DNA from: Nitrospira sp. | GTDB lineage: Bacteria > Nitrospirota > Nitrospiria > Nitrospirales > Nitrospiraceae | Assembly (NCBI GenBank): GCA_009594995.1 | Contig: VOPR01000055.1 | Location: 1 to 64,000 of the forward strand | Direction of reading: 5' to 3' | Length of the DNA stretch: 64,000 nt | In this document: positions 31,852-41,724 of the stretch, one piece after another | Layout of the letters: every line of letters begins with the position of its first letter | Position numbering within the stretch: the stretch's first letter is position 1 | The notes under the pieces: model-generated | Told to the model about the DNA's origin: nothing | The model's input: only the letters and a program-made list of their open reading frames with translations | The model's database searches: none | Translations under genes and position numbers: made by a program

Positions 31852-33339
31852 CTATTTGGAAAAGCTCGCGCCGACCCGATAATTGACCGGTACGGCCGAC
31901 GGCTGGCTCCTGGCCCAGGAACCGGTGGCCCACTGGTAGAGAGCCAACGCTTTTTGATAATCGGCCTTCGCCCGCACGAGTTGCATTTCGGAATCCACGG
32001 AATTCCGCTCGCGAAGGTTCACGAACAACACGCTCGTGGCGCCCAGGCTGAACCGAAACCGCTCGCCTTCTTCAAGAGTTTTGGCCATGCGGAGTGATTC
32101 TGTCGCCGCTGCCACCCGTTCCTTCGCCCGCTCGATCGCGGAGAGGGCATTGTCGACGTCCACCACTACCTGCTGCTCCCGGTATTTTTGCACCAATACC
32201 AGGCGATCAGCTTGCGCCTGGGCCTCCATCACTTCGCCGCGGCTTCGGCGCTGGAGAATCGGGATACGCAACTCTGCGCCGAATCGATACCCGAGTCCGA
32301 GGACGAATTTCTCAGGAGCCCTTGCCGGTGCCGCTTCCAGATCGAGGCTGGGCAGGAGATTATTCTTGGCGAGTTCCAGGTCGATATTGTTGACCTTCGC
32401 TTCGATATCAACCTCACGAATCTCCGGGCGGTCGGTTTTGGCCAGGAGCTTATCCGCCTTGACCGTTTCCGCCGTTGGAGGCGCAGCGGGCGGAGGGAAG
32501 TCCGGGACCCGCTCAAGCTGTGGCGCCGTGGGCGTTTGGTTTTCCCAGAGAAACATCGACATCTTGTATTGCTCTTGCTCCACGGCCCGCTGTGCTGAGA
32601 TGGCGATTTCCCGGCGACGCTGAACTTCCTGGCCGGCCTCGACCACGTCGAGCGGCGCGACGGCTCCGGCCTTGGCCCGGCCTTCCACCTGTCTCAATCG
32701 TTCCTCCGCCACGCCGAGGGCCCGGCGTTGCACATCCACGAACTTGGCTGCCGAAACCCAGTCCCAGAATTGGCTCGCAGCGGCCAGGAAGAGATCCTGT
32801 CTCGTTTGCGAAATTTTCACCTCGGCGCGGGGATCGGCCAGTTCCGAACGCTGCAGTTCGGCATTCTCCGGGTTGATCATGAGCCCTTTCAGGAGGGGCA
32901 GGAAGCCGCCGAGAATGACTTGCTGTCCGCTTCCGAAGGCGAGGTCGGGAATCTTCGCGTCACCGATGGCCTGTCGAATGCCGGCGCTGCCACGGAATCC
33001 CCAAGGAGTGCGTGCTTCGACCAGGGTATCGTTGAATCCCACGCTCTGTGTTTTATTGTTGCTCTTGTCGATAAAGCGTTCGATCTCGGTATCGTTGACC
33101 AAGACAGGTTCGAAGGCACCCAGAGCTTTAAGCATTTTGCCGCGTGCCGAAACCTTTTCCGTACCGGCTCCCTTCAAGAGCGGATGGGAACGGTCAATCC
33201 AGGCCAGCACCTCGTTCAGGGAGAGAGGGATGGGCGGAAGGGGCTTGGATTTTCCTGTCTCTTCTGCCGTGGCGCTGCCTGCCGGCAGCCAGCAGAGTGC
33301 ACAGGCCGCAACGACCAGGACCCGGGCATAGTTCTTCAT
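31852..33339 (-). CDS. TolC-family outer-membrane channel
   Basis: 495 residues from ATG 33339 (MKNYARVLVVAACALCW), preferred over an upstream GTG because GGAG is 8 bases away. A signal peptide ends near AGSATAEE. The long alternating coiled coils (LFLAAASQFWDWVSAAKFVD, VEQEQYKMSMFLWE, YREQQVVVDVDNALSAIERA) and strand pairs are of the OEP/TolC kind. It forms the outer-membrane exit duct for the HlyD-like adaptor upstream and the two ABC genes downstream. Confidence 0.8.
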   Translation of the reverse strand: MKNYARVLVVAACALCWLPAGSATAEETGKSKPLPPIPLSLNEVLAWIDRSHPLLKGAGTEKVSARGKMLKALGAFEPVLVNDTEIERFIDKSNNKTQSVGFNDTLVEARTPWGFRGSAGIRQAIGDAKIPDLAFGSGQQVILGGFLPLLKGLMINPENAELQRSELADPRAEVKISQTRQDLFLAAASQFWDWVSAAKFVDVQRRALGVAEERLRQVEGRAKAGAVAPLDVVEAGQEVQRRREIAISAQRAVEQEQYKMSMFLWENQTPTAPQLERVPDFPPPAAPPTAETVKADKLLAKTDRPEIREVDIEAKVNNIDLELAKNNLLPSLDLEAAPARAPEKFVLGLGYRFGAELRIPILQRRSRGEVMEAQAQADRLVLVQKYREQQVVVDVDNALSAIERAKERVAAATESLRMAKTLEEGERFRFSLGATSVLFVNLRERNSVDSEMQLVRAKADYQKALALYQWATGSWARSQPSAVPVNYRVGASFSK

Positions 33340-33427
33340 GAGGGGCACTCCTTTCTGAGTCCAGACGAAAGAAAATCAATGTCGGGGGATCGCAGCGCGC
33401 CGGCCTGCGCCGGTGAGGCGGGTCCGG

Positions 33428-34864
33428 TTACTTGGCCCCGCGACCGGCTTTCGGCAGGAGCGTATCGATCAGGCTCGGGGGTCGTTCTTGGTAGTCGGGC
33501 GGAAACAGATTGAACCGTCGCCACAGCTCATACCAGAGCGGGACGCGATTGAGAATGACCCATCCCATGGCCTTGGTGCCCTGGCGAACATGTTCTTGCG
33601 GGGGCCAGGGACGTTCTTCCAGGTCGGGGACGACCCAGAAGCGGAAGTTGCCTTTGCCATCGTCAACCTGGTCGATGACCTTGATCACACCCGTATACGT
33701 ACCGGCCATCATTTCCGGCCACGCCGGCAGCGGAATGGCAGGAATGCCGTAGAAGAGAATTTTGACTTTGCGTCCGACGTTGAGCAACGGGGCATCAATG
33801 CCATCGGCCACCATTTCAATGGCCTTGTCCGTGCTGTTCGGAGAGATTCTGACCAGTTTCTCTCCCGGCCGTACGGTTTCGCCCGCACCGGCCTGGGCCA
33901 TCTTCACCACCGTTCCGTCGATGGGGGAGAGGATCCGGCCGGCCACCCGCCGTTGATTGGCATTGGAGAGGCGCAAGGAGACGTCCGCCACCTGATCAGC
34001 GGCGCGCGCGGCTTCACCGATCGAGGCGTCCCGCGCAGCTTCAGCGTCGAGCAGGCGTTGCAACACTTCTGCGCTGACTTGTTCACGTCCAAAGCTCAGC
34101 GCCTTCATGCTCTGTTCGGCAGCGCTTAAGTTTGCTTGTGCGCCTTGCAGTTCGGCTTTGCTGGCGAGAGCGGACTGAATCGTGAGTTCCAGCTCGCGCT
34201 GGGAGACGAGTCCCTGCTGCGCCAATTGTTGGTGGCGTTCGACGTTGAGTTCGGCTGTGGCCACGGCGATCTTCGAGGCCTCGATTTTTTGCCGCGCTTC
34301 ACGCACTTTGCTTTCCGCTTCGAGTACGCGCGCCCCGGCCGACGGCACCGCAGCCTTCACCAGGTTCTGCATTTCCTTGATTCGTTTATCGAGCTGGTCG
34401 GCGCGACTGAGGGCGGCCTTGCGAGTATCTTCGAGCGCTTGTTTACGTTGTTCGAGCAGGTTCAGCAGATCCGGAGCCATGAAGTTCGGGTCGTAGTCAT
34501 CGAGCTCAAGAATCACGTCGCCGGCCTTCACGCGCACACCTTCGAAGATGTGCCATTTTCTGATCCGGCCGGTGATCTGCGCTTCAACATCCTGCGGTCG
34601 TTCAAAGGGAGTGTAGGCCGAAAGCTGGCCGGTGACCGTGATGGTTTGCGTCCAGGGGACGAAGGCGACGATCAACATGAAGAAGCCGACCAGAAGGATG
34701 GCCAGCCGTGAGGAAAACCGAAGTCGCTCGGGGATCTGGACCGCTTCCCAGGACTGGAGTTTGGTGGAGGTGGCCAGATCATCAACGGCCATTTCGTCCA
34801 AGCCGGTGCGCTGGGTGACAAGGGAGCGGAAGCGGGTTTTGAGCCCTTCACGGATGCGCTGCAC
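33428..34864 (-). CDS. HlyD-family membrane-fusion adaptor
   Basis: 478 residues from GTG 34864, chosen because of CTGGAGGGGACAC upstream; a TTG 75 bases earlier is weaker. One TM segment (LAILLVGFFMLIVAFVPW, near residue 60) anchors it. Lipoyl-like half domains (VTGQLSAYTPF and GRILSPIDGTVVKM) surround a long coiled coil (RADQLDKRIKEMQNLVKA, AQANLSAAEQSMKALS). It is the first gene of an operon leading to tolC-like and two ABC genes, an export machine whose substrate is not encoded nearby. Confidence 0.8.
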   Translation of the reverse strand: MQRIREGLKTRFRSLVTQRTGLDEMAVDDLATSTKLQSWEAVQIPERLRFSSRLAILLVGFFMLIVAFVPWTQTITVTGQLSAYTPFERPQDVEAQITGRIRKWHIFEGVRVKAGDVILELDDYDPNFMAPDLLNLLEQRKQALEDTRKAALSRADQLDKRIKEMQNLVKAAVPSAGARVLEAESKVREARQKIEASKIAVATAELNVERHQQLAQQGLVSQRELELTIQSALASKAELQGAQANLSAAEQSMKALSFGREQVSAEVLQRLLDAEAARDASIGEAARAADQVADVSLRLSNANQRRVAGRILSPIDGTVVKMAQAGAGETVRPGEKLVRISPNSTDKAIEMVADGIDAPLLNVGRKVKILFYGIPAIPLPAWPEMMAGTYTGVIKVIDQVDDGKGNFRFWVVPDLEERPWPPQEHVRQGTKAMGWVILNRVPLWYELWRRFNLFPPDYQERPPSLIDTLLPKAGRGAK

Positions 34865-35041
34865 GTGTCCCCTCCAGGGCACAGTCTGTTGCGAGGAATT
34901 GCACAACGTATCATAGAGGATGATGAAGGACTTGGTCAATTCAATGAGGGGTTCCCTCGCGGCCCTGCTTGACCCTTCGACATGAGAACGGCTAAGGTTC
35001 GCCGCATCGTCTTTTCCCTTCAGTTAGAGGTGGCGGCGCAC

Positions 35042-35596
35042 ATGTCAAAGCACAACGCAGCGGGTCGAGCGTCTGTCGGAGTATTGGGTGGGAGCACGTC
35101 GGATTTTCCGATTCTCGAAAAGGCCGTGGCCATGTTGAATGAGCTCGGGATTCCCAACGAGCTGCTCGTGGTTTCGGCGCACCGTACGCCTGATCGTCTC
35201 TTCGCGTATGCGGAACAGGCGGTGGAGCGGGGTATTCAGGTCATCATTGCCGGTGCCGGCGGGGCTGCGCATCTTCCGGGAATGTTGGCCGCGAAGACTC
35301 CATTGCCGGTGATCGGAGTGCCGATTCCCACCGAAAACCTCCGGGGATTGGACTCGTTGTTGTCCATCGTCCAGATGCCCCGAGGAATTCCCGTGGCTAC
35401 GGTCGCGATCGGCGGTGCTGAAAATGCCGCGATCCTGGCCGCGCAGATCCTCGGTTTGCAGTCTCCGCATATCCGCCAGCGTGTCGAACGCTTTCGTGCT
35501 GCTCAAACGCAGACTGTGCTCGATTCACAAGACGATGCCCGATTGTCCCCTCCCTTTCCGACGAAACGACGCACTCGGACGAGCCGCCGGTCGTGA
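35042..35596 (+). CDS. purE: N5-CAIR mutase
   Basis: 184 residues from ATG 35042 ([21 protein letters not shown]) after GAGGTGG; a 60-bp longer start is possible. It converts N5-CAIR to CAIR in purine synthesis. The signature [22 protein letters not shown] and [20 protein letters not shown] are intact. A 35-residue polar C-terminal tail is longer than in most PurE. purK follows with a 4-bp overlap. Confidence 0.9.
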   Translation: MSKHNAAGRASVGVLGGSTSDFPILEKAVAMLNELGIPNELLVVSAHRTPDRLFAYAEQAVERGIQVIIAGAGGAAHLPGMLAAKTPLPVIGVPIPTENLRGLDSLLSIVQMPRGIPVATVAIGGAENAAILAAQILGLQSPHIRQRVERFRAAQTQTVLDSQDDARLSPPFPTKRRTRTSRRS

Positions 35597-36759
35597 ACGT
35601 GACGGTCATCGACCCCGGCGCGACCCTCGGTGTCCTCGGCGGAGGGCAACTCGGTGCGATGTTCGCCACCGCCGGCCGAAGGATGGGATACGCGATTGCC
35701 GTCTGGGATCCCGACCCTGAAGCGCCTGCCCATCGGCTGGCCGACTATTCCTTCACCGCCCCGTTCACAGATCTCGACGCTCGGAAGAAGTTCGTTCAAC
35801 TTGTTCGTGCGGTGACCTATGAATGGGAAAACGTTCCGGCCGACCTGTGCGAACAGTTGGAACGTGAGGTGCCGGTTCGACCATCGAGCCGGGTGCTCCG
35901 GGTGATTCAAGATCGCATCGAACAGAAAACCTTTTTGCGCGCTCGCGGGTTGGCCGTGCCGAAATTTTCCGTTCTCGCCTCGCCGGAGGAGCTCAACCGG
36001 GAGGCCGCGCCCGCGTTTCCGCTGGTCTGCAAGACGGCGACCTCGGGATATGACGGCAAGGGGCAATGGAAAATCAGTCGGGCGGAAGACTGTGCCGCCG
36101 TCGCGCAGGAGCTCAGGCGAACCATGAGGCCAGGCTCGCGCTGGATTCTGGAAGAATGGCTGCCCTTCGAACGAGAGGTGTCGATTCTTGTAGTACGGGG
36201 CGCCGATGGGGCGACGCGAACCTATCCACTGGTGGAGAATGTTCATGAAGACGGCATTCTCCGCCAGACGACTGTGCCCGCCGATGTGCCGGTGACGGTT
36301 GCCGAGCAGGCGGCCACGATGGCCCGAGAGGCGGTCGTGGCCTTGGACGGCTTGGGCGTGTTCTGCGTGGAATTGTTTCTGATGCCAGGCGGTCGATTGC
36401 TGATCAACGAAATCGCGCCCAGACCGCATAATTCCGGCCACTACACCTTGGATGCGTGCACCGTCTCGCAGTTCGAGCAGCAGGTCCGCGCCCTTTGTGG
36501 TCTGCCGCTGGGGGAAGTGCGCCTGCTGAGCTCCGCCGTCATGCTCAATTTGATCGGTGATGATGTCCTGCTGGCGACGACGTCACCGGCCGCCCACGAT
36601 CTATTTCGCGAACCGGGTGCCGTGGTGCATTTGTATGGAAAACGAGTGACCCGTCCGAAACGGAAAATGGGTCACATATCCTTTTTGGCTCCGACCTCTG
36701 CCGAAGCGCTCGCGAAGGCGTCGGCATTTCGCGCGCGGCTGCTTTCTACTCGTCCGTGA
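35593..36759 (+). CDS. purK: N5-CAIR synthase
   Basis: 388 residues from GTG 35593, overlapping purE by 4 bp. It makes N5-CAIR from AIR, bicarbonate and ATP. It has the ATP-grasp features: [38 protein letters not shown]-type strand [17 protein letters not shown], and [46 protein letters not shown]. Normal length; forms an operon with purE. Confidence 0.92.
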   Translation: MNVTVIDPGATLGVLGGGQLGAMFATAGRRMGYAIAVWDPDPEAPAHRLADYSFTAPFTDLDARKKFVQLVRAVTYEWENVPADLCEQLEREVPVRPSSRVLRVIQDRIEQKTFLRARGLAVPKFSVLASPEELNREAAPAFPLVCKTATSGYDGKGQWKISRAEDCAAVAQELRRTMRPGSRWILEEWLPFEREVSILVVRGADGATRTYPLVENVHEDGILRQTTVPADVPVTVAEQAATMAREAVVALDGLGVFCVELFLMPGGRLLINEIAPRPHNSGHYTLDACTVSQFEQQVRALCGLPLGEVRLLSSAVMLNLIGDDVLLATTSPAAHDLFREPGAVVHLYGKRVTRPKRKMGHISFLAPTSAEALAKASAFRARLLSTRP

Positions 36760-36944
36760 GGCAACGACAGCCGGCGTCGACTTTGTCCGACGCGCGGTGC
36801 CGCTGCGGTGTTGCCCATTTGTATCGGTTGGAATCGCACGGCCAACCGGGGCTGTTCTTTTTTGTGAAACGTCGTGATCACTCCGGCCGTTCATGGCCAC
36901 CCGTTCTGATGCTCTCCCTGCAATTGCGACGACTTGCCGAGTGA
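36756..36944 (+). CDS. Small Cys-containing protein, weakly supported
   Basis: 62 residues from GTG 36756, whose GTGA overlaps the purK stop. It has RCRCGVAHLYRLE, then a hydrophobic and basic GLFFFVKRRDHSGR. The CxC and aromatic-basic pattern may be real, and coupling to purK favours translation. No family is recognised and the 254-bp gap to the kinase gene could equally be non-coding. Confidence 0.3.
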   Translation: MRQRQPASTLSDARCRCGVAHLYRLESHGQPGLFFFVKRRDHSGRSWPPVLMLSLQLRRLAE

Positions 36945-37013
36945 TGAACAGGGTATAGGACTTGCTGACCTTCCATCTGGCGTCACACTTTTCCAGCGGG
37001 GGCAGGCACGGCG

Positions 37014-38876
37014 GTGAGCGTTCCACTTTCCTCTTCCGAACTCGACCAAACCGGGCGGCATCCGACCATGAGTCAATGGGCTCGGCTGTTGTCACATTCA
37101 CGAACACGCACCATTTTTTTGCAAAGTCTCGTGGCGGGCATCCTCTCGTACGAACTGCTGGTCAGTAACGAGACGATTTTCGGACATACGGTGAGCCGGA
37201 TGGTGGCGCTCGGCCTGATTGTGATCAGTGCCGTGATTATGCTGCTGCCCCGGACGGCGCTCGAGAGCGCCTGGTTTCCCGGCGCGCTGATCAGCATCAA
37301 CACCCTCTTAGTGACCGGGACGATTTATCTCTCCGGAACCGCAAGTTCGGAACTGTATCTCACCTATTTCCTCTTGCTCCTGATCGCCTCATCGGCACCC
37401 TCGCTCAGACAACTGCTCGGCCTTTCGGTGATCATCTGTGCCGGGTACGGTGTGTTGGTCTACGAGCATGCCATGCAGTCCGGCACGCTTGAGGTCGGGC
37501 ATCTTCTGGGGATTCCTGTCTTGCTGATCATGTCGGTGTTTTACGGCCTCACCCTTGAAACGGTGGCTGCTGAGCGGCGGCGCAACCGCCTGTTGCGGGA
37601 AAATGTGCAGGGATTGAAGCAGTCCGAACAGGTCCTGGAAGAACGGCGGACGCAACTCGAAACTCGCGTACAAGGATTGAAGCAGGGGCTCTCGCGGGCG
37701 AACCAGGAAATTCGTCAGGGCATGGTAGAGCGCACCGGGTTGGAACGGCAGCTGCGTGAGGCGCAAAAGTTTGAAGCGGTGGGCCGCTTGGCTTCCCGGT
37801 TGGCGCATGAATTCAACCAAGTGCTGGCAGTGATCGGCAGTCAGACCGGTGTGATTGTTTCCAGGCTCAAGCCGGACGATCCGTTGCATGGACCGGTGGA
37901 TGAAATCTTCCGGAGCGGGGAACGAGCCGCGACCTTGACGGCGCAGTTATTGGCGCTGCGGCTGGATGAAACCACGATTCGGGATACTTTGTCGCTCGGT
38001 CCGGCGATCGTGTCGATGCGAGCAACGCTTCAAGCGTTGCTTCCCGGGCGGATCGATGTGCGGGTGCCGGACGAGTCCACGCCGGTGCTGGTGGAGATCG
38101 GGCATGACCGGTTGGAGTATCTGTTGTTGCATCTGGTTGCCAATGCTCGGGACGCGATGCCGATCACCGGCCGGGTCGACATCTCGCTGGACGTCGTGAC
38201 CGGTGAGCTGCTGCCGGCCGAACAGTTGGAAAAAAATCCCCGGAAGCGCATGGCCCGGATCGCCGTGAGCGATAGCGGGGGCGGAATGAATCTGGACGTC
38301 CAGGCACAGATGTTCGAACCGTTCTTTTCCACCAAGGAAACCCACGCCGGGCTGGGGCTCACATTGGTGTACGGGATCGTGCGTCAATACGGGGGCATGG
38401 TTGAAGTGCAGAGCCAGCCCGGACAAGGCACGACCGTACGCGTGTACCTGCCCCTGGTAGAGCGCAACGGGGTGGTGCGGGATACGAGAGTGCTCACAGA
38501 GGCCTTATCGAAGGGGGCTGAGACGGTGCTCCTGGTCGAGGAGGATGAAATTGCCCGGAAACTGGCCCTTTCGACGCTGCACTGTCATCGATACCACGTG
38601 CTGGAGGCGGGGTCGGCGGTGGAGGCGTTGCTGGTAGCTCAGCAGCATCAGGGCCCGATTCACCTGACGGTCAGCCATCTCTCCATGCCGGAAATCAGTG
38701 GACGGGAGTTGGCCAAACGCCTGGTGCTGCAACATCCAAAAATGAAGGCGTTGTTTGTGTCAGGATTTTCGGACGACACGATTGCCAGTCATCGGGTCAA
38801 CAAGAAATATTTCCTGCAGCAGCCCTATCGGCAGCACGATCTGGCCGGGAAGGTTCGTGAATTGTTGGATGTGTGA
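37014..38876 (+). CDS. Hybrid histidine kinase with a degenerate receiver
   Basis: 620 residues. An N-terminal region with five or six TM helices (SRMVALGLIVISAVIMLLP, TYFLLLLIASSAP, GIPVLLIMSVFYG) is followed by a coiled coil to about 245. The kinase core has the H-box RLASRLAHEFNQVLAVI, N-box LLHLVANARDAMPI, G1 DSGGGMN and GLGLTLVYGI. The C-terminal receiver (about 500-620) keeps the acidic pair (VEEDE) but its phospho-acceptor Asp is His (HLTVSHLSMP, about 553), and the conserved Lys is Gln (YFLQQPY). It cannot accept phosphate in the usual way. Start is GTG; ATG 37068 is an alternative. Confidence 0.8.
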   Translation: MSVPLSSSELDQTGRHPTMSQWARLLSHSRTRTIFLQSLVAGILSYELLVSNETIFGHTVSRMVALGLIVISAVIMLLPRTALESAWFPGALISINTLLVTGTIYLSGTASSELYLTYFLLLLIASSAPSLRQLLGLSVIICAGYGVLVYEHAMQSGTLEVGHLLGIPVLLIMSVFYGLTLETVAAERRRNRLLRENVQGLKQSEQVLEERRTQLETRVQGLKQGLSRANQEIRQGMVERTGLERQLREAQKFEAVGRLASRLAHEFNQVLAVIGSQTGVIVSRLKPDDPLHGPVDEIFRSGERAATLTAQLLALRLDETTIRDTLSLGPAIVSMRATLQALLPGRIDVRVPDESTPVLVEIGHDRLEYLLLHLVANARDAMPITGRVDISLDVVTGELLPAEQLEKNPRKRMARIAVSDSGGGMNLDVQAQMFEPFFSTKETHAGLGLTLVYGIVRQYGGMVEVQSQPGQGTTVRVYLPLVERNGVVRDTRVLTEALSKGAETVLLVEEDEIARKLALSTLHCHRYHVLEAGSAVEALLVAQQHQGPIHLTVSHLSMPEISGRELAKRLVLQHPKMKALFVSGFSDDTIASHRVNKKYFLQQPYRQHDLAGKVRELLDV

Positions 38877-38891
38877 GCAGCCTACGAGCCG

Positions 38892-39596
38892 CTAGTAACG
38901 CCAGGACTTGGTGTGCCCGGGTGTGAAGAATCGTACCTCAGGGCGTTTGAAGAAACCGATGAGCATCATTCCCGCGATAAATCCGCCGATGTGAGCGAAG
39001 AACGCAACGCCGCCCCCCTGCGAGCCCAGGCTCGCGCCGCCGTTCAGCAGCTGCATGACGAACCAAAACCCCAGCACGATGCCCGCCGGCACATAGGTTG
39101 TCCCCACCACCGGAGCGAGCAACAACACGCGGGCATGGGGAAAAAGCAGCAGGTAGGCGCCCAGTACCCCTGAAATCGCCCCGCTTGCGCCGACCATCGG
39201 GACGGTGGATGCCGGGTCGGTCAGGGCATGACTCAGCGCGGCCAGGATTCCGCATCCCACATAAAACACAATGAATCTGCCGTGCCCCATGATGTCTTCG
39301 ATGTTGTTGCCGAAGACCCAGAGGTACAGCATGTTGCCGATCAGGTGCATCCAACTGCCGTGCAAAAACATGCTCGTGAGGATGGTTGCATAGGCGGGAA
39401 TGCCCGCGATTTCCGGGGGGAGTGTGGCCTGGCCGAATACGATGGACGGGATGGCCCCGTATTGGTACACGAAGGTTTCGCCGGAGGCCGGACTGAGGGA
39501 ACTTTGGTATAGGAAGACGAGGGAGCAGGCGACGATGAAGGTGATCGTCACAACCGGCGTGCGCTCGGTCGGATTATCGTCGCTCAGGGGTAGCAT
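38892..39596 (-). CDS. Rhomboid intramembrane serine protease
   Basis: 234 residues, six TM helices. The catalytic Ser is in VGASGAISGVLGAYLLLFP and the His in FFAHIGGFIAGMMLIGF; the Trp/His loop HGSWMHLIGNMLYLWVFGNNIED is typical. It cleaves TM segments of membrane substrates. Location between an HK and a DHH protein gives no clue to the substrate. The stop is 16 bp from the stop of the convergent kinase gene. Confidence 0.85.
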   Translation of the reverse strand: MLPLSDDNPTERTPVVTITFIVACSLVFLYQSSLSPASGETFVYQYGAIPSIVFGQATLPPEIAGIPAYATILTSMFLHGSWMHLIGNMLYLWVFGNNIEDIMGHGRFIVFYVGCGILAALSHALTDPASTVPMVGASGAISGVLGAYLLLFPHARVLLLAPVVGTTYVPAGIVLGFWFVMQLLNGGASLGSQGGGVAFFAHIGGFIAGMMLIGFFKRPEVRFFTPGHTKSWRY

Positions 39597-39620
39597 CGCG
39601 AGACCTATCGAGGGCTAGGG

Positions 39621-40475
39621 TTAGGCCGTCGGTCGTGGGAGCCGGGGATTTGATGGGAGCGACCCGTCGGCTTGCAGCGGAACTGAAAATCCAGCCGCAT
39701 GGGTATGGCCGCCGCCGCCGAATGATGCGGCGATCGCGCCGACGTCGGTGCCCTCTTCCCGTGAACGCATGCTGAAATAGCGTCGTCCGTTGCGTTCATG
39801 CCAGATCAGGCAGAACGGGTGGTCGGCGGACAAGCGTTCGCCGATCTGACTGGTGAGAACTGCGCTGTGGACCGACGGAACGGTGACGCCTTCGAAGGAC
39901 ACCATCGTCGCGTGCGAAGCCAGTTTCGTGACCAGCTCGTTTTCGTAACGAAGAATGGCTCGGCCTTCACGCTCGAGTTCCGGTTGTTCAAAACGGCTCC
40001 AAAGCTCAAAGTCGAACGGATAGGAGGCCAGGGCGGCGCTGATTTCCCGGCTGTTCGGGAGCGCCCAGTGCCACAGGTCCTTGTCTTGAATGTAACGCAG
40101 CAGCCAGGGCGCCGGTTCATCGTGTGCCCATTCCCACCCCAGGACAGCTCCGGACTTTTTGAGGTCGAAGTAGGCATAGGGGAGGTCGGCCAGCGTCTGT
40201 TCGGCGGTGATGTGATGATCCAGGACAACCAGGCTAGCCGCCTCCTTGGCCATGGCTTCAAGCGTCGGCCGGTTGTAGCTGAAATCCACCATGACAATGT
40301 GATGACCCGCGAGATTGGTCGGCGGTGCTTCGCCGTGTTTCACGGGGCGATACTCGGCCTTGGGATAACGACGCCAGATAGCCCAGGCGGCACCGAACCC
40401 ATCCGCACATTCTGCGTGATACAGGATCAGCGTGGGAGGGGATGAAGACAGGGTTCGCATGGTGGCTGCGCTCAT
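39621..40475 (-). CDS. DHH/DHHA1 phosphoesterase
   Basis: 284 residues. DHH motifs: HAECADGFGAAWA, VMVDFSYNRP, LVVLDHHITAE and the C-terminal GGGGHTHAAGF of the DHHA1 domain. It probably degrades small phosphodiester compounds (NrnA or pAp phosphatase-like, or short oligonucleotides) in the cytoplasm. The start MSAATM is one of two; MRTLSSSP is possible. Gene order with the rhomboid gene suggests no functional link. Confidence 0.8.
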   Translation of the reverse strand: MSAATMRTLSSSPPTLILYHAECADGFGAAWAIWRRYPKAEYRPVKHGEAPPTNLAGHHIVMVDFSYNRPTLEAMAKEAASLVVLDHHITAEQTLADLPYAYFDLKKSGAVLGWEWAHDEPAPWLLRYIQDKDLWHWALPNSREISAALASYPFDFELWSRFEQPELEREGRAILRYENELVTKLASHATMVSFEGVTVPSVHSAVLTSQIGERLSADHPFCLIWHERNGRRYFSMRSREEGTDVGAIAASFGGGGHTHAAGFSVPLQADGSLPSNPRLPRPTA

Positions 40476-40567
40476 AGGCTGACCACCTTAGCATGTCCGT
40501 TCATGGAGACTAAAGGGCTATCTCCGGTGGACGAGCCGGTCATTCGTCCGGCCTCGTCCGATCCCGA

Positions 40568-41623
40568 CTACGCCGTCACAGGGAGATGATTGAGGTGATT
40601 GATCAACTGCCGGAGGCGGCCGGCATTTCGGCGATTGAACGAGAAGGTCAATCGCGCGAGATCCTTCAGGCCCGGTTCATCGATTTCCTCCGGCAGCGAT
40701 GGCCGCTGCTCGAAGGTGCCTTCCGTCAGCATGTCTTTAAACTGTTCCTGCACGTCTTGAACTTGCGACTCGGTCAACGGAGTCTTCAAGCGGATGGCCA
40801 ACTGTCGTCCCACGAATCGGAGGGAGTGATAGCGTCGATAAAATGTGCGGATCTCCGTGACCGCATCTTCCACGTTATCGACGATGGTGAACAGGGCGAG
40901 ATCCTCCGCGTTGATCAGGCGTCTTTTCAGCAGCTGCTCGGTGATGAACGAATTCCAGTGATTCCAATAGTCGCAGCCAGGGGCCTGGAGGCACACGATC
41001 GGTTTCGGGTCGCTCTTGCCGGTTTGCACCAGGGTCATGATCTCGAATCCCTCGTCATGGGTGCCGAATCCGCCGGGAAATAAGGCAATTGCGTGGGACT
41101 CTTTTTGGAACATGAGTTTGCGGGTGAAAAAGTACTTGAAGGTGACCAGTTTGGGATCATCGGCGATAACGGCATTGGCGCCCTGCTCGAAGGGCAGCAT
41201 GATGTTGACCCCGAAGCTATGTTCGCGACCGGCGCCTTCCTGCGACGCTCGCATGATGCCGTCGGCGCCGCCGGTGATGGTCATGTAGCCCTCTTCCACC
41301 ATTCGCCGGGCGAATTGAAACGCCAGCTGGTAGTTCGGATCGTCGGCGGGTGTGCGGGCGGAGCCGAACACGCTGATTTTCAGACGGTGCCGATAGCCTT
41401 GAAATACCCGAAAGGCATGCCGCAATTCCTTGAGTGCCCGATTGACGATCTTGAGGTCGAGCACGTCGAGCTGCGATTCGGACAGCCGGATCACACCCGC
41501 GAGAATTTCCTTCATGAGCGCGGCCTGAACATCGTCGTCGGGCCGATCCAGCAGGGTGGTGATTTGTGTGAGTATTTCGTCTTTGGTCGGGGCCGGTTTG
41601 GAACGAGCGGGAGGGGTCTTCAT
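40568..41623 (-). CDS. LOG-family nucleotide 5'-monophosphate N-ribosidase-like protein
   Basis: 351 residues. The central LOG domain has PGGFGTHDEGFEIMTL (the PGGxGTxxE motif) and VFGSARTPADDPNY for nucleotide binding, plus long helical ends. It is longer than plant LOG proteins and resembles the PpnN-like group that hydrolyses nucleotide monophosphates. The C-terminal part (DLARLTFSFNRRNAGRLRQL) is typical of these longer members. Cytoplasmic. Confidence 0.75.
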   Translation of the reverse strand: MKTPPARSKPAPTKDEILTQITTLLDRPDDDVQAALMKEILAGVIRLSESQLDVLDLKIVNRALKELRHAFRVFQGYRHRLKISVFGSARTPADDPNYQLAFQFARRMVEEGYMTITGGADGIMRASQEGAGREHSFGVNIMLPFEQGANAVIADDPKLVTFKYFFTRKLMFQKESHAIALFPGGFGTHDEGFEIMTLVQTGKSDPKPIVCLQAPGCDYWNHWNSFITEQLLKRRLINAEDLALFTIVDNVEDAVTEIRTFYRRYHSLRFVGRQLAIRLKTPLTESQVQDVQEQFKDMLTEGTFEQRPSLPEEIDEPGLKDLARLTFSFNRRNAGRLRQLINHLNHLPVTA

Positions 41624-41724
41624 GAATGGTCACCTACAGCACGGTAAACTCCGGACGCGTATCGTCGGAGAAAGAAATCATAACAAGCCGGGGAGCCTGA
41701 AGCAAAAGATTCATCGAAGGAGGC

